Part shown: piece by piece, positions 1 through 11,061 of the stretch | How positions within the stretch are numbered: the first letter of the stretch is position 1 | How the letters are laid out: each line of letters begins with the position of its first letter | Assembly (NCBI GenBank): GCA_019787685.1 | Contig: JAHNUO010000007.1 | Span: 806,001 to 870,000, forward strand | Source of the DNA: Chiua virens | Taxonomy: Eukaryota; Basidiomycota; Agaricomycetes; Boletales; Boletaceae | Reading direction: 5' to 3' | Length of the DNA: 64,000 bases | Notes under the pieces: model-generated | The model's input: the letters and a program-made list of their open reading frames with translations, nothing else | What the model was told of the DNA's origin: nothing | Database searches by the model: none | Made by a program: the position numbers and the translations under genes

Positions 1-172
1 CCGTGTTCCGCAGAGATGCTGTCAACGCTTTCGTTTTCTGTTGTTTTTGATGATTTAGGTAGTTTATCCTCTTGCTTAGGAGGTTTTTCCGAGTATTTGA
101 AATCGAAATTTAAAGAAACAGTGTTTTCATAATATTTAGGAAGGGTGGTGCGAACATGAGATCCCAGTTTAC

Positions 173-1348
173 TCAGTTCGCCTTGCCTTTTCCCTTCTTT
201 TCGGTTTCATACTTGTCGTAATAATATGCTTGTACTTCTTCAGGGTTCATTCCTCGGATGGCTGCGGAGGGGTCCTTTTCCGGGACTGAAGAGATTGAAG
301 CTTTAGGGGCTTCTTTTTGTGAAGTGGATCTTGCTTTTCAAGATTTCCCACATGTGGCTTTGTGGTTGCCAGTGTAATATTTGCAATCAGGGCATTGCAC
401 TTTGGGTCTGGGACACTCTCTTGGGATATGTCCTATTTCTCCGCAGTTGAAGCATTTATTTTTGGACCTGTTTTGTCCTGCTGCCCTTACTTGCTTGCCG
501 GTGAACCAGCCATCTTTGTCTTGTTTGTATGTTACTGCCCCTATGTCCATTGCATTGGAATCCTTGGATTTCCAGTTCCTTCCTCCTCGGACGTAATTGA
601 TTGACTCGAAGGAGTTACCTGCCGTGCGAATTGCAGCGAGGTATTTGGTAACCGCTTGGTTGCGGTTGGAAATGAAGGAGGGGTGTTTGGAATTTGTGTA
701 GATTGGATCATTCGGATCTTGCCGTTGTCCATCTTTGAAGATTTGGAATATTATGCTTCTGGCAGTGTTTGTTTCCAGAAGCCTTATGGCATGTGTGGGA
801 TCAATCTGGGCTTGTTGCCACAGGTTTTCCCAGCGGACTATGAAGTCTTCAACCCTCATGTTACCCTGTTTAAGGTTTTCCAATTGGGTTTGAGCCCAGT
901 CTACTTTGTTGTTTTGTCGGAACATTCCTTCTATGTCCACGACCAATTGTGCCCATGTGAGCTTAGATCCTTGTGCCAATCTTGTTTCGGCAAATTGGGA
1001 GCTTTTAGCCCCTTTTAGGTGTGAGAGTACCGCCAGTACTGCATGGTGAGAATCAGGGGCAATTGCCCTCTGATTGATGTCAAGCCATCCTTTCATCTTT
1101 GCCCACCATTCTTTGAATTTGGTTTGATCTCCGTCATAGAGACCGGGGTCTGCGAATATTTCGACTTTAGATGAAGTAGCTGCTGGTGCAGCTGTGGATG
1201 AGTTTATTTTGTTTTCTAACGTAGCGACTACATTGGTGAGTTCTTGGACCAGCCAAGCTGAAGCCGTGAGACGATCTCCATCGCTCAACAATTGATTGTT
1301 GAGATCTTTTAGGGCAGTAGGGTAGGTGTATCCTGACATGTTTACCAA
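173..1348 (-). pseudogene. gag of Gypsy-2 with CCHC zinc knuckle; in-frame TGA near the C-terminus
   Basis: Structural polyprotein of the retrotransposon, which packages the RNA. Residues about 60-240 look like the retrotransposon gag domain (YDGDQTKFKEWWAKMKGW, then LENLKQGNMRVEDFIVRWEN). The knuckle CFNCGEIGHIPRECP lies near residue 300 and a second cysteine pair follows (CPDCKYYTGNHKATC). A TGA at 338-340 ends the 336-aa frame, but the same frame stays open for another 54 codons to a second stop at 173-175, after which the adjacent frame is open to the edge. The first TGA is therefore probably a mutation (CGA to TGA) rather than the natural end. Confidence 0.8.
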
Positions 1349-1602
1349 GCATCAGTTGCAGGTTCTGGTGCTCCCCAAGCATTAGTGGTGGCTGTTCCGT
1401 ATTCTTCATAGGGTGAGAATAAACCAAAGGTGACTGCGAAGGAATAGTCTCATCGTTTGATAGAGACGTAGATTGGGCGTTGCGATTCTTGTACCTTGTT
1501 TGTAAGGTAGAATGCAATATAGCCGAAAAAGTAGGTAGTAAGAGTACAGGAGATGATGAGTGTGATTGTGACGAGTTCCCAAGACATATAAGAATTTCCT
1601 AT

Positions 1603-2202
1603 TTAGAGGTAACGGGAAGGGATCCTAAGAGTGTTTCTAGGATGTAAGGTAGGGAAGTCGTGGTTATCATACTGTGAATAGGGACGGATGCGAGAAGGGA
1701 GCAGGTTAGCTTTGTAGTGCCTGAGTATTCTTTTCCTTTCTATCTCTGTCCTAGCGTTTCTCCTTTCTATCTCATGAGGTGGGAGCCAATCGTTAGGGTC
1801 TCCTAAACTTTCCTCAGAGGGCTCTCGTAATGGAGCAGGTGGGAATGGTGAAGGTTCTCTTTCAGGAAGGGGTGCGGGAAAGTATTCGTGCTTTACCTCA
1901 ACTTCCTCTGTTGGATACCTGAGCTCCGGGCTGTCGGACCGGGTTGACTCTCTTTCTGATGAGTAGTCGGATAGGGACGCGGTGTCTCCTATGAAGTGGC
2001 CTAGTAAGGCGTGGAAAATCTCTGTATCTGTCCTGTCCTCGAGATCAAGGTCCTCTAAGGCAACTACCTCGGCGAGGTAGGTGGCGTCAAGTACGTAAGG
2101 TGAGTCTTCTAGACCCGGGAATGCTTCTTGAGCAGCGGTGACAATGGAGAGAGGGAGGGAAGTCACTATTTTTGTGGTCTCAGTAAAGAGGACAATGAGC
2201 AA
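1603..2202 (-). CDS. hypothetical leader ORF of Gypsy-2 (199 aa)
   Basis: An open frame between the LTR and gag. The protein is acidic in its middle (runs of E, D and S) and rich in proline near residues 110-140, with a basic C-terminal third. I do not recognise a domain. Its position suggests either a separate leader ORF or an upstream part of gag. The true start is uncertain, because the first residues overlap the likely primer-binding region. Confidence is low that it is translated. Confidence 0.35.
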   Translation of the reverse strand: MLIVLFTETTKIVTSLPLSIVTAAQEAFPGLEDSPYVLDATYLAEVVALEDLDLEDRTDTEIFHALLGHFIGDTASLSDYSSERESTRSDSPELRYPTEEVEVKHEYFPAPLPEREPSPFPPAPLREPSEESLGDPNDWLPPHEIERRNARTEIERKRILRHYKANLLPSRIRPYSQYDNHDFPTLHPRNTLRIPSRYL

Positions 2203-2393
2203 CGAGTGCGCTATTGACTTCTGCGCTATGTGGACCTTTGGTCTCGAGTGGCTTTTGAAGAGGATAAAATCTTCTGTTCAAAGGTTGCGACTTACTCTGT
2301 GCGCTTGTTCCTTGTTTAGTGGTAAGACGGCTACGACGAGGTCGAGGGAGTTGACAGTAGTTTCGACAGCGAAGAAAAGCAACAAAGTTCTAA

Positions 2394-2825
2394 TGAAACA
2401 ACCTAGAACAATACTAGACTGTTAAAGTGTAGTGGTTGAGATGAGAGGGGGTTCAGTCCAGTGAAGAGGTGAAAACTCCAAGAGAACTTTGTTAGAGCTC
2501 TCTGGCTGAAATTCATGGGGTTTATATACTACATGGATGTCGGAGTTCTAATCTGAGTATGAACTACGTAGATAAGCATAATGTGTCCTATTGGATGATA
2601 AGGTGTGAATAGATATGAGTCATAGATAAGAGCATAGCCTTGCACTGCTTGTGATGAGTCAGTGATAAGGGAAATGAAATAGATAAGGGCATGAGGTGAT
2701 GGATGCTGTGTTATTGTGGCAGCCAATCAGATATGATCTTTAGGACAGCCTTGACATGAGGCGTGTATCTTTAGAATAAGTTGAACGTTGGAGTTGTTAA
2801 CGGAGGAAAAGTTGGTATCGTAACA
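2394..2825 (-). repeat. 5' LTR of Gypsy-2 (432 bp)
   Basis: On the plus strand it starts TGAAACAACCTAGAAC and ends CGTAACA, so it has the TG..CA ends of an LTR. It shares its ends and internal stretches (for example TTTATATACTA) with the LTRs at 14509-15151 and 17775-18417 and its ends with the solo LTR at 5994-6601. The four belong to one broad family. It carries transcription signals in principle, but I could not assign a promoter. Confidence 0.75.
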
Positions 2826-5800
2826 CGGCTTTTCCCACTTTCTTTACGACCTTAAAGGTCCGTATCTTTGATCATCGAGCTTCTTAGAAGGTTGCTCGGT
2901 TCGGATGTTTGTTGCTTCTAGAAGGACCAGATCGTCTTTCTGGTACTCTTTCAAAGGTCGTGCCGATCGATCGTAGAACCTTTTCATATCTTCTTTCGCA
3001 TGGGCTAATGCGAACGAAGCTACTTCTCTCAACCTCTTCATTTTGTCAATGAACTCCGTGGCGGTCTGATTGCAGATTGGCTTTGGTTCTTTGACAAAGA
3101 TGGAGGGGGAGTGACCGTAGTTCAACAGGAATGGAGTGTATCCTGTAGAAGACGTGGTCGCGTTGTTATGAGCGAATTCTGCCATTGCGAGCCATTCCGT
3201 CCAGTTGGTTTGTCTGTGATTTACATACAACCAGAGATATTGCTCAATTTTGGCGTTTATTTGCTCTGTTTGTCCGTTGGTCTGAGGGTGATAAGCCGTC
3301 GACGGGTTTCCTTCGATAGAAAGGCATTTGTAGAACTCTCTCATGAATGATGAGACAAAGTTCGATCCACGATCAGAGATCACTTTCTTTGGAGTGCCGT
3401 GGAGTTTGAAAACATGTTCCACGAAGATTTTGGCAACTCCCATTGCGGTGATATCTGTGTTAATCGGGAATAATCTGACCATCTTGGAAAATCGATCTAC
3501 TATGACTAGGATGCCGTTTCATCCATTAGATTCCGGTAGAGGGCCTATTATGTCCACCAATATCATGTGCCATGGATGACTTGGTACGTCATGAGGGTTC
3601 AGTGGCGTCTTAGAACCCAAATGCGATACCTTTGTCTTCTGGCATCGATCACAGCCTTTTACGTATTTCTCAATGTCTTTATACATCAAGGACCACCAGT
3701 ACTTTGCCTTGAGAAGGTCTTTCGTTCTTTTGATTCTGGGATGTCTGGCAAGGGGATGATCATGATTGTCTTTGATCAATTGTTCCCTCGATTTCTCTGG
3801 AATGTAGACTTTATCTTTCCAAAGGATCTGCCCATCTTTCTCAAACCAGAATTCTTCTTTTGCTTTTGCTTTCTTGATTATTTCTGGTTCGTAATCGAAG
3901 GTCATTTCCCTTACAAAGGGCTTCTCGGCAAGGAGGACAACATTTTTATTGTCGTTATCCCCCTTCTTGTGGTCTGGTCTTCTGGATAGGGGATCAGCAG
4001 GGTTTGACTTCCCAGGTTGGTGCACGATGGTGAAGTGGTAGAGTTGAAGTATCTCTGACCACCTTGCCTGTTGGCGGGATAAGTCCTGCGGTTTTCTAAA
4101 GAACTCAAGGTTCTTGTGATCCGTCCATATCTCGAAGGGTTCTTTTGCATCAATGAGGTGATGCCTCCATTCCTTTAGTGCGAAGATGATGGCTAACATT
4201 TCTAGATCCGCTGTGTGATAGTTTCTTTTGGCAGCATTTAAGGATTTTGAAATGAAAGCAACGGGGTGGAAGATATTATCTTCTTGCTTCTGTGAAAGGA
4301 TGGCACCTATGCCTTCTTGTGATGCATCTGTCTCTACTCGGAATAGGCCGTCTGGAGATGGAACAGCAAGTGCAGGCCTGGTCGTAATCGCTTCTTTCAG
4401 CGATTCGAAGGCAATCTGACATTGCTCGGTCCACTTCCATTCATTCTTTTCTGAAGTGAGAGCATTTAATGGTTTCGCTATCACGGCGAAATTCTTTACG
4501 AAGTGGCGATAGAAGTTAAGGAATCCGAGGAAACCTCTCATTTCTGTTCTGTTGGTTGGTTGTGGCCAACTTCGTACGCCATCGACTTTAGCGGGGTCCA
4601 TTTTGACCTCTTGGTGCGATACGATCAACCCGAGGTATTCAACTTCTTTTACGTTGAAGTCACATTTCGAGTGTTTCAGGTACAACTTGTGCTCTCGAAG
4701 TTGCTGAAGTACCTGTTGCACTACTTTCTCATGCTCCTCTAGGGTTTTCGTAAAGATGATGATGTCATCCATATATATCAACATGTGTCCTTGATTGATC
4801 AGATCACGGAAGATAGAGTTCATCATCGTTTGAAAGGTCGCTGGGGAATTGGTCAACCCAAAGAACATAACAAGCGGTTCAAACAGCCCTTTATTGGTGC
4901 GGAAGGCTGCTTTCCACTCATCTCCCTCTTTCATTCGAATATTGTTATAACCCCACCTAATATCGAGTTTGGTGAAGTAATTCGAATCTTGGAGCTTATC
5001 AATTAACTCCAAGATTAAAGGAAGCGGATATCTGTTCTTTACGGTGATAGCATTAACCTTTCGGTAATCTTGCACCGGTCTTAACCTGCCATCTTTCTTC
5101 TTGATGAAGATGAAAGGGGAAGCGAACTGTGACATGGAAGGTCTTATTTTTCCAGTGGTCAAGTTTTCTTCGAGGAATTTATCAAGTTCCTCTTGTTCGG
5201 CAGGGGAGAGATTGTAAATCTTTCCATCGATCTTGTGGTCACCTGGAATCAGCTCAATTGCGTGATCCCAAGGGCGTCTTGGTGGTAACTCATCATTGAT
5301 CTTTGGTTTGAATACATCTCGGAATTTGTGATACGTCTCTGGCATGGTCTCTTCGAATGTACGAGGATAGTGCGCTTGCTTATGTTTAATGTCCATTTCT
5401 TGCGCAACTGTCATTTTTGATTTGGCGTCAACCGCCAATTCTGCTCCATACTGGTCGATGTTAACCGCAAAGATGCGATCACCCTCCTTCCAAGCTCAAG
5501 TACACTCCAGGTACTCGTCTTCTTCTATATCAATCAATCCAGGGATATCATGATCTTGGCATGGGAAGTCTATTGTGTTTGCTTTCCAATCTATCATTGG
5601 ATTGTGCTTCTTTAGCCAATCATAACCCAAATAAATTGGGTTGGTGCTGAGATCTGTCACTGCCAGATCGATCTTTTCCTTGTGATCTCCAATTTCCATG
5701 AAGATCGTGACAAAACTACTAATGCCTCCGGATGTATTCATCGTGCTGTCAGCATTGTAGACGGGAATTGTTCGAGGAAGATCTTGTTTAGGGATCTTAT

Positions 5801-5993
5801 ACTTTTGCACATACTTCGTATTGATAGAAGATCCTGTGCATCCTGAGTCTACCAGGGCATCCACTAGTAGATGCAAACCATCCATCGTTTTAATCTTGGC
5901 TTTGACATCTAGTTGTCTAACCAAAGATCTCGTCAATCTCCTGATAAACTTAGGTTTCTGCTGCAACTCTTTAATGGTGATCATTGCAGCTTC
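2826..5993 (-). pseudogene. pol of Gypsy-1: protease, reverse transcriptase, RNase H, integrase (truncated)
   Basis: A single frame from 5993 to about 2850 with two in-frame TGA stops (5496-5498 and 3519-3521). Protease: LVDALVDSGCTGSSIN near 5860. Reverse transcriptase: QDYRKVNAITVKNRYPLP, then the catalytic YMDD (IYMDDIIIF near 4760). RNase H: FRVETDASQEGIGAILSQ and WTDHKNLEFF. Integrase: a zinc-binding region (DNHDHPLARH..CDRCQ), catalytic-core stretches VDIIGPLPESNG, ISDRGSNFVSSF and YHPQTNGQTEQIN. The C-terminus ends at KKLDDQRYGP, where a one-base shift moves the continuing sequence into another frame, and Gypsy-2 cuts it before any chromodomain. Both stops fit C-to-T decay. Confidence 0.9.
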
Positions 5994-6601
5994 TGAAACA
6001 ACCAAACCTTTACAGGCTTAAGTTATTTGCTGGAAGGACAATGAAAGCGAGTCTGTGTGACTAGAGAGGCTTGGGGAAACTCCAGAAGGACAAGACTGGT
6101 CCTTCAGTGAGTTGGGGATGTCCCTTTTATACTATTCTACTGTTTGTACAAGTGTAAACTAAATCTACAGATATGCTATGCTATGGGACAAGGGTTTGAA
6201 TGGGTATAGGGTATATGGATCTAGAATACATAGCCATAGAATGTAATTGCATCATAGACATGAGGGAGAATGGATATGAGGGTAGGCATGAGGTGAGCAT
6301 GTGTAGAATGGAATGACATACTATGAGTCTGGAGGGTGTCTGAGGGCTTGTATGGTCTAGGCTGGTCAAGGGTTAGTGGTTCTAGACCATAGCAAGGCAT
6401 GGGTCAATGTATTTCAATCATATATCACTTTGTATTTGCTAAGTGTTCAGTTCCGGAGTTTCCGAGAGCGTGGGAATTTCGGAAACTCCGGAAACTCGGA
6501 AGGAATGGAATGCTTATAGCAAGCTCAAATGCAAAGGGAAAAATATGGAAAAATAGGCAAAAAATAGAGGGATTAGGATAGTATATTGTGTGATTGTAAC
6601 A
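5994..6601. repeat. solo LTR (608 bp) with GCTTC target duplication, inside Gypsy-1 pol
   Basis: Starts TGAAACAACC and ends GATTGTAACA, the same ends as the other LTRs of this family. GCTTC stands on both sides (5989-5993 and 6602-6606). There is no coding sequence inside, so it is the recombination remnant of a full element. Near its right part (6452-6500) it holds a 14-bp inverted repeat (TCCGGAGTTTCCGA). Removal joins the pol frame across it: ..EMNKEA then AMITIKEL.. . Orientation cannot be told from the sequence alone. Confidence 0.9.
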
Positions 6602-7101
6602 GCTTCCTTGTTCATTTCCTTTATTTCATCAATTAATTGTCGTGTAACTTCCGGTTTACACGATTCATGTATAAATGTCATTAAGTGCTTTTCAGCACGT
6701 TCTGGTTTATCTATGCACATGTTTCTGATCCATTTTATTGACCATGGATCAACCATGTTTAGCCATGACGGACGACCAGACGCTTCAGCCTCTTGAGGTG
6801 CTGCCTCACGTCTTCCTTTTTGTTCAGGCTTTGGGGGAGCATTAAGTGCTACAACCTCCTTCTCCTGAATTCGCTTTCCTTTCTTTTCAGGTAACGGATG
6901 ATCTCTTTTCAAGATCATTTTGATAATTGGTGTTCTTTCGTTTTTATTGCAGACCTCATTAGACTTGTCGTTTTCAATAGATAATATTTCGAAGCGATTT
7001 TTGTGACAAGTATCTAATTTAGGAATCGGAGAAGCTACAGGTCTAGCTACTGCTTCTCTACGGGAAAATCCTTTTCTAAGTCTGCAATCTTGGAAACAAA
7101 T
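6602..7101 (-). pseudogene. N-terminal part of Gypsy-1 pol (linker before the protease)
   Basis: The frame is open from 7101 to the solo LTR and is in the -1 frame relative to gag, overlapping the last about 55 bases of gag, which ends at TAG 7047-7049. This is the usual gag-pol arrangement of Ty3 elements. The protein is charged and lacks a recognised fold (RDHPLPEKKGKRIQEKE near 6900). It continues into the protease part after the solo LTR is removed. I found no canonical slippery heptamer in the overlap. Confidence 0.6.
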
Positions 7102-7431
7102 TCATCTTGCGAGTAGTACGATATCGTTTGCCCCCTAATCACCAGCTCCTGGGCTTGCCTTGGGCGTCGCATGCCAATATGCTTTTGGCAGGGCCAAGGG
7201 TCGCCACACATGAAGCATTTTCCCTCTGTGCAGGCCTTTCCGATGTCCATCGGGGCTCCCTGTCCTCTGAAGGTACCGGTCGCGTTTGGGTGCGGGGCAG
7301 GCTGAGCTGAGCTCGAAGCGGCCGCCGGCTTTGCTGGAGCGGTGGTTTGATGGGCTGGTTGCCAGGGCTGATAATGGCGATACCCTGACGCCCTCTCACC
7401 CTTTCTGTTCTCAATCTCCTTCAGGGTTATA

Positions 7432-7647
7432 CAGTGACTCCAAAAACCGTTCCAATAACTAACCCCAAACCGGGGCGCAAAGCGCCCCGCAATCACCCGT
7501 GGGAATCATACCTCACTTTGGTGAGACCAAACAAAGTACAAATTCTTGGCTACAAATTGGTCCCTTGGTCATGTGATTTGACTCATGGGCTGTGGAGATA
7601 TGCCTATTTTAAATCAGGATTACCATTGGAACAGTTTTTGGACTTTT
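7432..7647. repeat. left 216-bp terminal inverted repeat of the Tc1 element (partner 8816-9031)
   Basis: Each repeat runs from CAGTGACTCC to GGACTTTT and the partner is its inverse with only a few mismatches. Both contain the palindromic GGGGCGCAAAGCGCCCC, a hairpin within the repeat. Repeats this long are unusual for Tc1 elements, where tens of bases are more common, but are known in some subfamilies. They would hold the transposase binding sites. Confidence 0.9.
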
Positions 7648-7673
7648 GATACTGAGAGGGTATTTGGTATATA

Positions 7674-8679
7674 TCAGTACTTGGTGTATCCTCCTTTGGC
7701 CTTAACCACAGCCTGTACCCTCCTTGGCATGCTTTCAATCAACTTCTGACACTCCTCAACTGGTATTCCCTCCCATACCTCCTGAATCCTCTCCCATAAC
7801 TCCAAAATTCCATTAGGGGGGTGTTCATACTCTGCCAGCCTTCTCTTGAGGTAACTCCAGAGATGTTCAATGGTATTGAGGTCAGGGGACTGTGCAGGCC
7901 ACACCATGGTCTCAAAATCCTGCTCTTCCAACCACTCCTTTACCTTTCTACAGGTGTGCTTGGGGTCATTGTCTTGCTGAAAGATGATGTCAGGTGGATC
8001 AAGACCATAATACTGCAGAGTATTCAGCAGATCATCCTTCAAAATCTGAAGGTAAAGGTCCCCATCCATCCTACCATCAATCTTAGCAGCATAGCCAAGT
8101 CATACACCCCCATACCATCACAGATCCTCCTCCAAATTTCACAGTTCCTTGTACTAGCCTGTCACTGAGGCCCTCACCTGGCTTTTTCCATACCCACTTG
8201 CGCCCATCTGACCCTAGGCGATTGATTTTGGTCTCATCAGACCATATGACCCTCTTCCAGTCCTCTATAGTCCAATCCTTGTGAGCAATAGCAAAGTCCA
8301 AGCGAGCCTTGCGATGTTTAGCAGAAAGTAAAGGATGTTTGGACTTGACTACAGCCTTCAACCCAGATTTTTTCAGGTGGTGATGAATGGTGTTAGGGTG
8401 GAGAGGCTGGTTAATGACATTGGAGAGTGCTTTGGTCACCTGGACAGCATTCTCTGCCTTGTGAGAAGAGATGAGATGGATAGCATGGCGAATATTGGTA
8501 GGGGAAAGCTTGGGTGGACGATCCCCAACAGACTTTTGGAGGTCAGAACGCTCCTTGGAACGAAGTCTGGAGATGGTAGCAAGGCCCACACCAGTGCTAG
8601 ATGCAATGGAGCGAATGGAATGACCAGAATCAAGCTGAGCGAGAATGGTATTCTTTTGAGTAGTAAAGAGAGATCACAT
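7674..8679 (-). pseudogene. Tc1-type transposase (DD34E), disabled
   Basis: Cut-and-paste transposase. The N-terminal helix-turn-helix part reads TTQKNTILAQLDSGHSIRSI and GVGLATISRLRSKE. The catalytic triad is in VIWSDETKINRLGSDG, then QQDNDPKHTCRKVKEWLEEQ, then SPDLNTIEHLWSYLKRRL. The ATG at 8679 is followed at once by TGA (8674-8676), probably once CGA. Around 8083-8090 a small deletion in the stretch after SVMVWGCMTW shifts the frame, so the catalytic half (8069-7674) is out of register with the first half. Confidence 0.9.
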
Positions 8680-9954
8680 GATGATAGTGGTAAAGAGTAA
8701 AGAGGCGTGTGAATGTTTTAAAACTCAGATGACATGGTTACATGTATATCTTTGTTTGTAGCACCAAACAACAGCAAATAACCTCTTACAATATTGAGAT
8801 CCTATATCTCATATTAAAAGTCCAAAAACTGTTCCAATGGTAATCCTGATTTAAAATAGGCATATCTCCACAGCCCTTGAGCCAAATCACATGACCCAGA
8901 GACCAATTTGTAGCCAAGAATTTGTACTTTGTTTGGTCTCACCAAAGTGAGGTATGATTCCCATGGGTGATTGCGGGGCGCTTTGCGCCCCGGTTTGGGG
9001 TTAGTTATTGGAACGGTTTTTGGAGTCACTGTATCCACAGCAACCAAAGCGGATTCCCATTTGCTGAACGTGGGATCTTCATCCATAAGAAGTTGGAAGT
9101 TCGATCTTTCAACCAGCTCGACGACCTCGTTCCTGATGCCCTTCCTGGCAATCGAGATCAGCTGACGAGTGTGGGTCTTGACATCCCATTTCGCCTCCAT
9201 GACAAGGTGGCGCATTCTGACGAAGTAATCTTCAACTGCTTCCTTCTTCGACAGGTCCTGCTTCAAGGCCTGAAGCTTTTCTTCAGCCTGACGGACGATG
9301 TTCGCTGGTTGGAACACAGCGACAATCTTGCTCTCGAACTGTCGGTATGTGTCACGGTCCAGCCCTTCCTGTTCGACATAAAAGTCGGCGAAGCGGCCCG
9401 CAGGGTTGTTCCCTTTCATGTACGACAGGACGATAATGATCTTTTCTCGGGAACTCAGCTCTATGCCGAAACCTTTGAAATAGATCTTTACAGTTCGATA
9501 CCATTGTACGAACTTTTCCTTGTTGCCATCAAAGGGCTCAGGCTTCACGGCAATCGACTTTTCTAGAGAACATGAAGGTTCCCTGAAAGGATCCACTGCC
9601 CCTCTACCTTCGGGCTGTTTCTCTTTCCAGACGAAGTTATCAGGATTCAACCGATCTTCTTCGTCAGCTGTTTCGTAATAGGGGATTGGCAGGGGATTAA
9701 TTTCTCCTTTCATAAATCCCTGGTGCCACATCCAGTAAAGCAGGAGGAAATCCTGCATGTCTCTCGCTACTGCTCCCAGGCGAAGAGGCTGGGGCAGGGG
9801 GATCTTTGGGGTTGATGTATCCATTTCAAGCTCCCCAACATTTACAACCAGCTGGGGAACAGGCGCGTGGATAGTTGCGGTATGAGAAGGCGCGTGACTG
9901 GTGGGTCTGGAATATGGAGAGATCGGATCGATGTGGGACATGTTTATCTACCAC

Positions 9955-10991
9955 CTGATCTAGGCTCGGTGTGATAGGAGTTCTTGGTCCAGGACAACGA
10001 GTTTGAGCCTTTCGAAGGAGACTCGGCTGGAATTTTTGGTGATGCAGGTGTACTGAACTAGAAGACCGGGGAAGGCCTCGAATTCGACTAGCTCGCGATG
10101 AGGTATGGTAGGACGGGGATTAAGGCGCGTGAGAAGACAGCAACGCCTAGGAAGTGAAAACGGAATCTTGCTTTAACCGTGCTAAGACGGTGGAGGTGTG
10201 AAAAGCTGGCAGCTGCGATATCTCAACAACCACTGCCGGGGAGGAACCGGGGTACACTCTTTACTCAAAGAGGAGGGCGATAACTGTATCCCTTCTACAG
10301 TGAACATTATCGATGCATTCTACATAGCAGCCTCTAGTGCTCTGCTAATATGCCCCATAGTGCACTATCAGGAAAGCAACTTTATCCAATTTTAAACCCG
10401 GACTAAGGTTATGCACAGCACGAAAGCTGCGTCTATCGTAATGTCCGGTGATATGCCGGGGAGATACTGATCTCCTGCAGTGGGCAATCAAACAGAGAAA
10501 CGAGCTGGACGACAAAGGGACTTCCGGGGTCGGAGGTATGGGCGAGTGCGATAGGCGGTAAGGGAAGCGGTACAGGATTTGCCAAGCAGAGCGGCCAGAA
10601 GGGGATAGAATTGAGTTGAGGTTCGAATGTTGATGGATCTACCGAAGTCGAAGTGACCTCGAATAGGCAAAGAAGATGATGGAGGTGGAGAAGAGGAAGT
10701 GTCTGGGGATGAAGTATCCAGGGACAGAAGAAGTCTTGAAATAATGTGAGAAACTTATAAAAAGCAGTCCCAATATCAGAAGCGAAGTGCTAACAATTTC
10801 AAGACTAAGGAAACGATACAGAAAACTACGCTACTTATATACGTTTGAGACTACGAGCATGGACCAACTAAATATAACGGGAATTCCTATAGAAAGGAAT
10901 TATTGGGAAAGGGTATGACATCAGTATGTCGCAATCGTTCGTGAACATTCCATGCTATTCTACGAAATGTATAAGCAATGACGTGTGATCA
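9955..10991 (-). repeat. probable 5' LTR of Gypsy-1 (1037 bp)
   Basis: On the plus strand it starts TGATCTAGGC and ends GTGTGATCA, so the ends are inverted TGATC/GATCA. It lies between the gag ATG and the interrupted HET-kinase gene. After the LTR (minus strand) comes GGTGGTAGATAAAC and then the gag ATG; TGGTAG may be the primer-binding site. The candidate target duplication on this side is TTCTG (10992-10996), with its partner out of view. No second copy is visible in the window, so the limits are inferred from the ends only. Confidence 0.5.
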
Positions 10992-11061
10992 TTCTGGAGG
11001 GTTCAGGATAATATGAATATGAAATGAAGAAAAGGAAATAGAATTTAGAGTTCTGACAGCA

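Larger units (their letters stand above)
1..2825 (-). mobile_element. Gypsy-2: 5' part of a Ty3/gypsy-like LTR retrotransposon, cut by the window edge
   Basis: The order on the minus strand is LTR (2825-2394), a leader ORF (2202-1603), gag with a zinc knuckle (1348-338) and then about 340 bases of further coding-like sequence to the window edge. Pol must lie beyond the edge. The LTR abuts the Gypsy-1 pol frame in mid-domain, so Gypsy-2 inserted into Gypsy-1. The base of its target duplication on this side would be the CGGCT that follows the LTR at 2826-2830; the partner is out of view. Sequence just inside the LTR (about 2365-2393) resembles the same place in the element at 14509-18417, which supports the orientation. 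Family assignment rests on the gag knuckle and the company of other gypsy elements, since no RT is visible. Confidence 0.75.
7432..9031 (-). mobile_element. Tc1/mariner-type DNA transposon, 1600 bp
   Basis: Starts CAGTGACTCC and ends GGAGTCACTG, flanked by TA on both sides (7430-7431, 9032-9033), the hallmark of the family. It has 216-bp terminal inverted repeats and one transposase on the minus strand. Excision to one TA would leave the gag frame intact, so the insertion is recent relative to gag decay. The transposase is broken (see its entry), so this copy could move only with a helper. Confidence 0.93.
7047..9941 (-). pseudogene. gag of Gypsy-1, split by a Tc1 transposon
   Basis: N-terminal part 9941-9032: a proline-rich start (MSHIDPISPYSRPTSHAP), then the gag core with FDGNKEKFVQWYRTVKIYF and QALKQDLSKKEAVEDYFVRM. 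C-terminal part 7431-7047: a low-complexity A/P/Q stretch and a cysteine motif CFMCGDP followed by CQKH, a shortened knuckle. Both parts are in the same frame, because the insert and its TA duplication are 1602 bases. The ATG at 9941 lies only 13 bases from the LTR edge, so the untranslated leader is very short. Confidence 0.8.
2826..10991 (-). mobile_element. Gypsy-1: Ty3/gypsy retrotransposon carrying three nested insertions
   Basis: Read on the minus strand: 5' LTR (10991-9955), gag (9941-7047), pol in the -1 frame (from 7101) with protease, reverse transcriptase, RNase H and integrase down to 2826, where Gypsy-2 begins. The 3' part of pol and the 3' LTR must lie left of the window. Nested inside are a Tc1 element (7432-9031) and a solo LTR (5994-6601). 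In both cases deleting the insert plus one copy of the target duplication rejoins the frame exactly (1602 bases removed from gag; 613 from pol, where the frames on either side differ by just the right amount). The element was therefore intact at both places when they landed. Confidence 0.85.

Noticed and set aside
2394..2825. LTR taken as the 3' LTR of Gypsy-1
   Set aside because: Pol of Gypsy-1 is cut in mid-domain right at this LTR, while the other side shows the leader of Gypsy-2. It is therefore the 5' LTR of the inserted element.
9955..10991. Ribozyme or other structured RNA in the GC-rich part of the Gypsy-1 LTR
   Set aside because: I looked for hammerhead and HDV-like cores in 10080-10520 and found no complete set of conserved positions.
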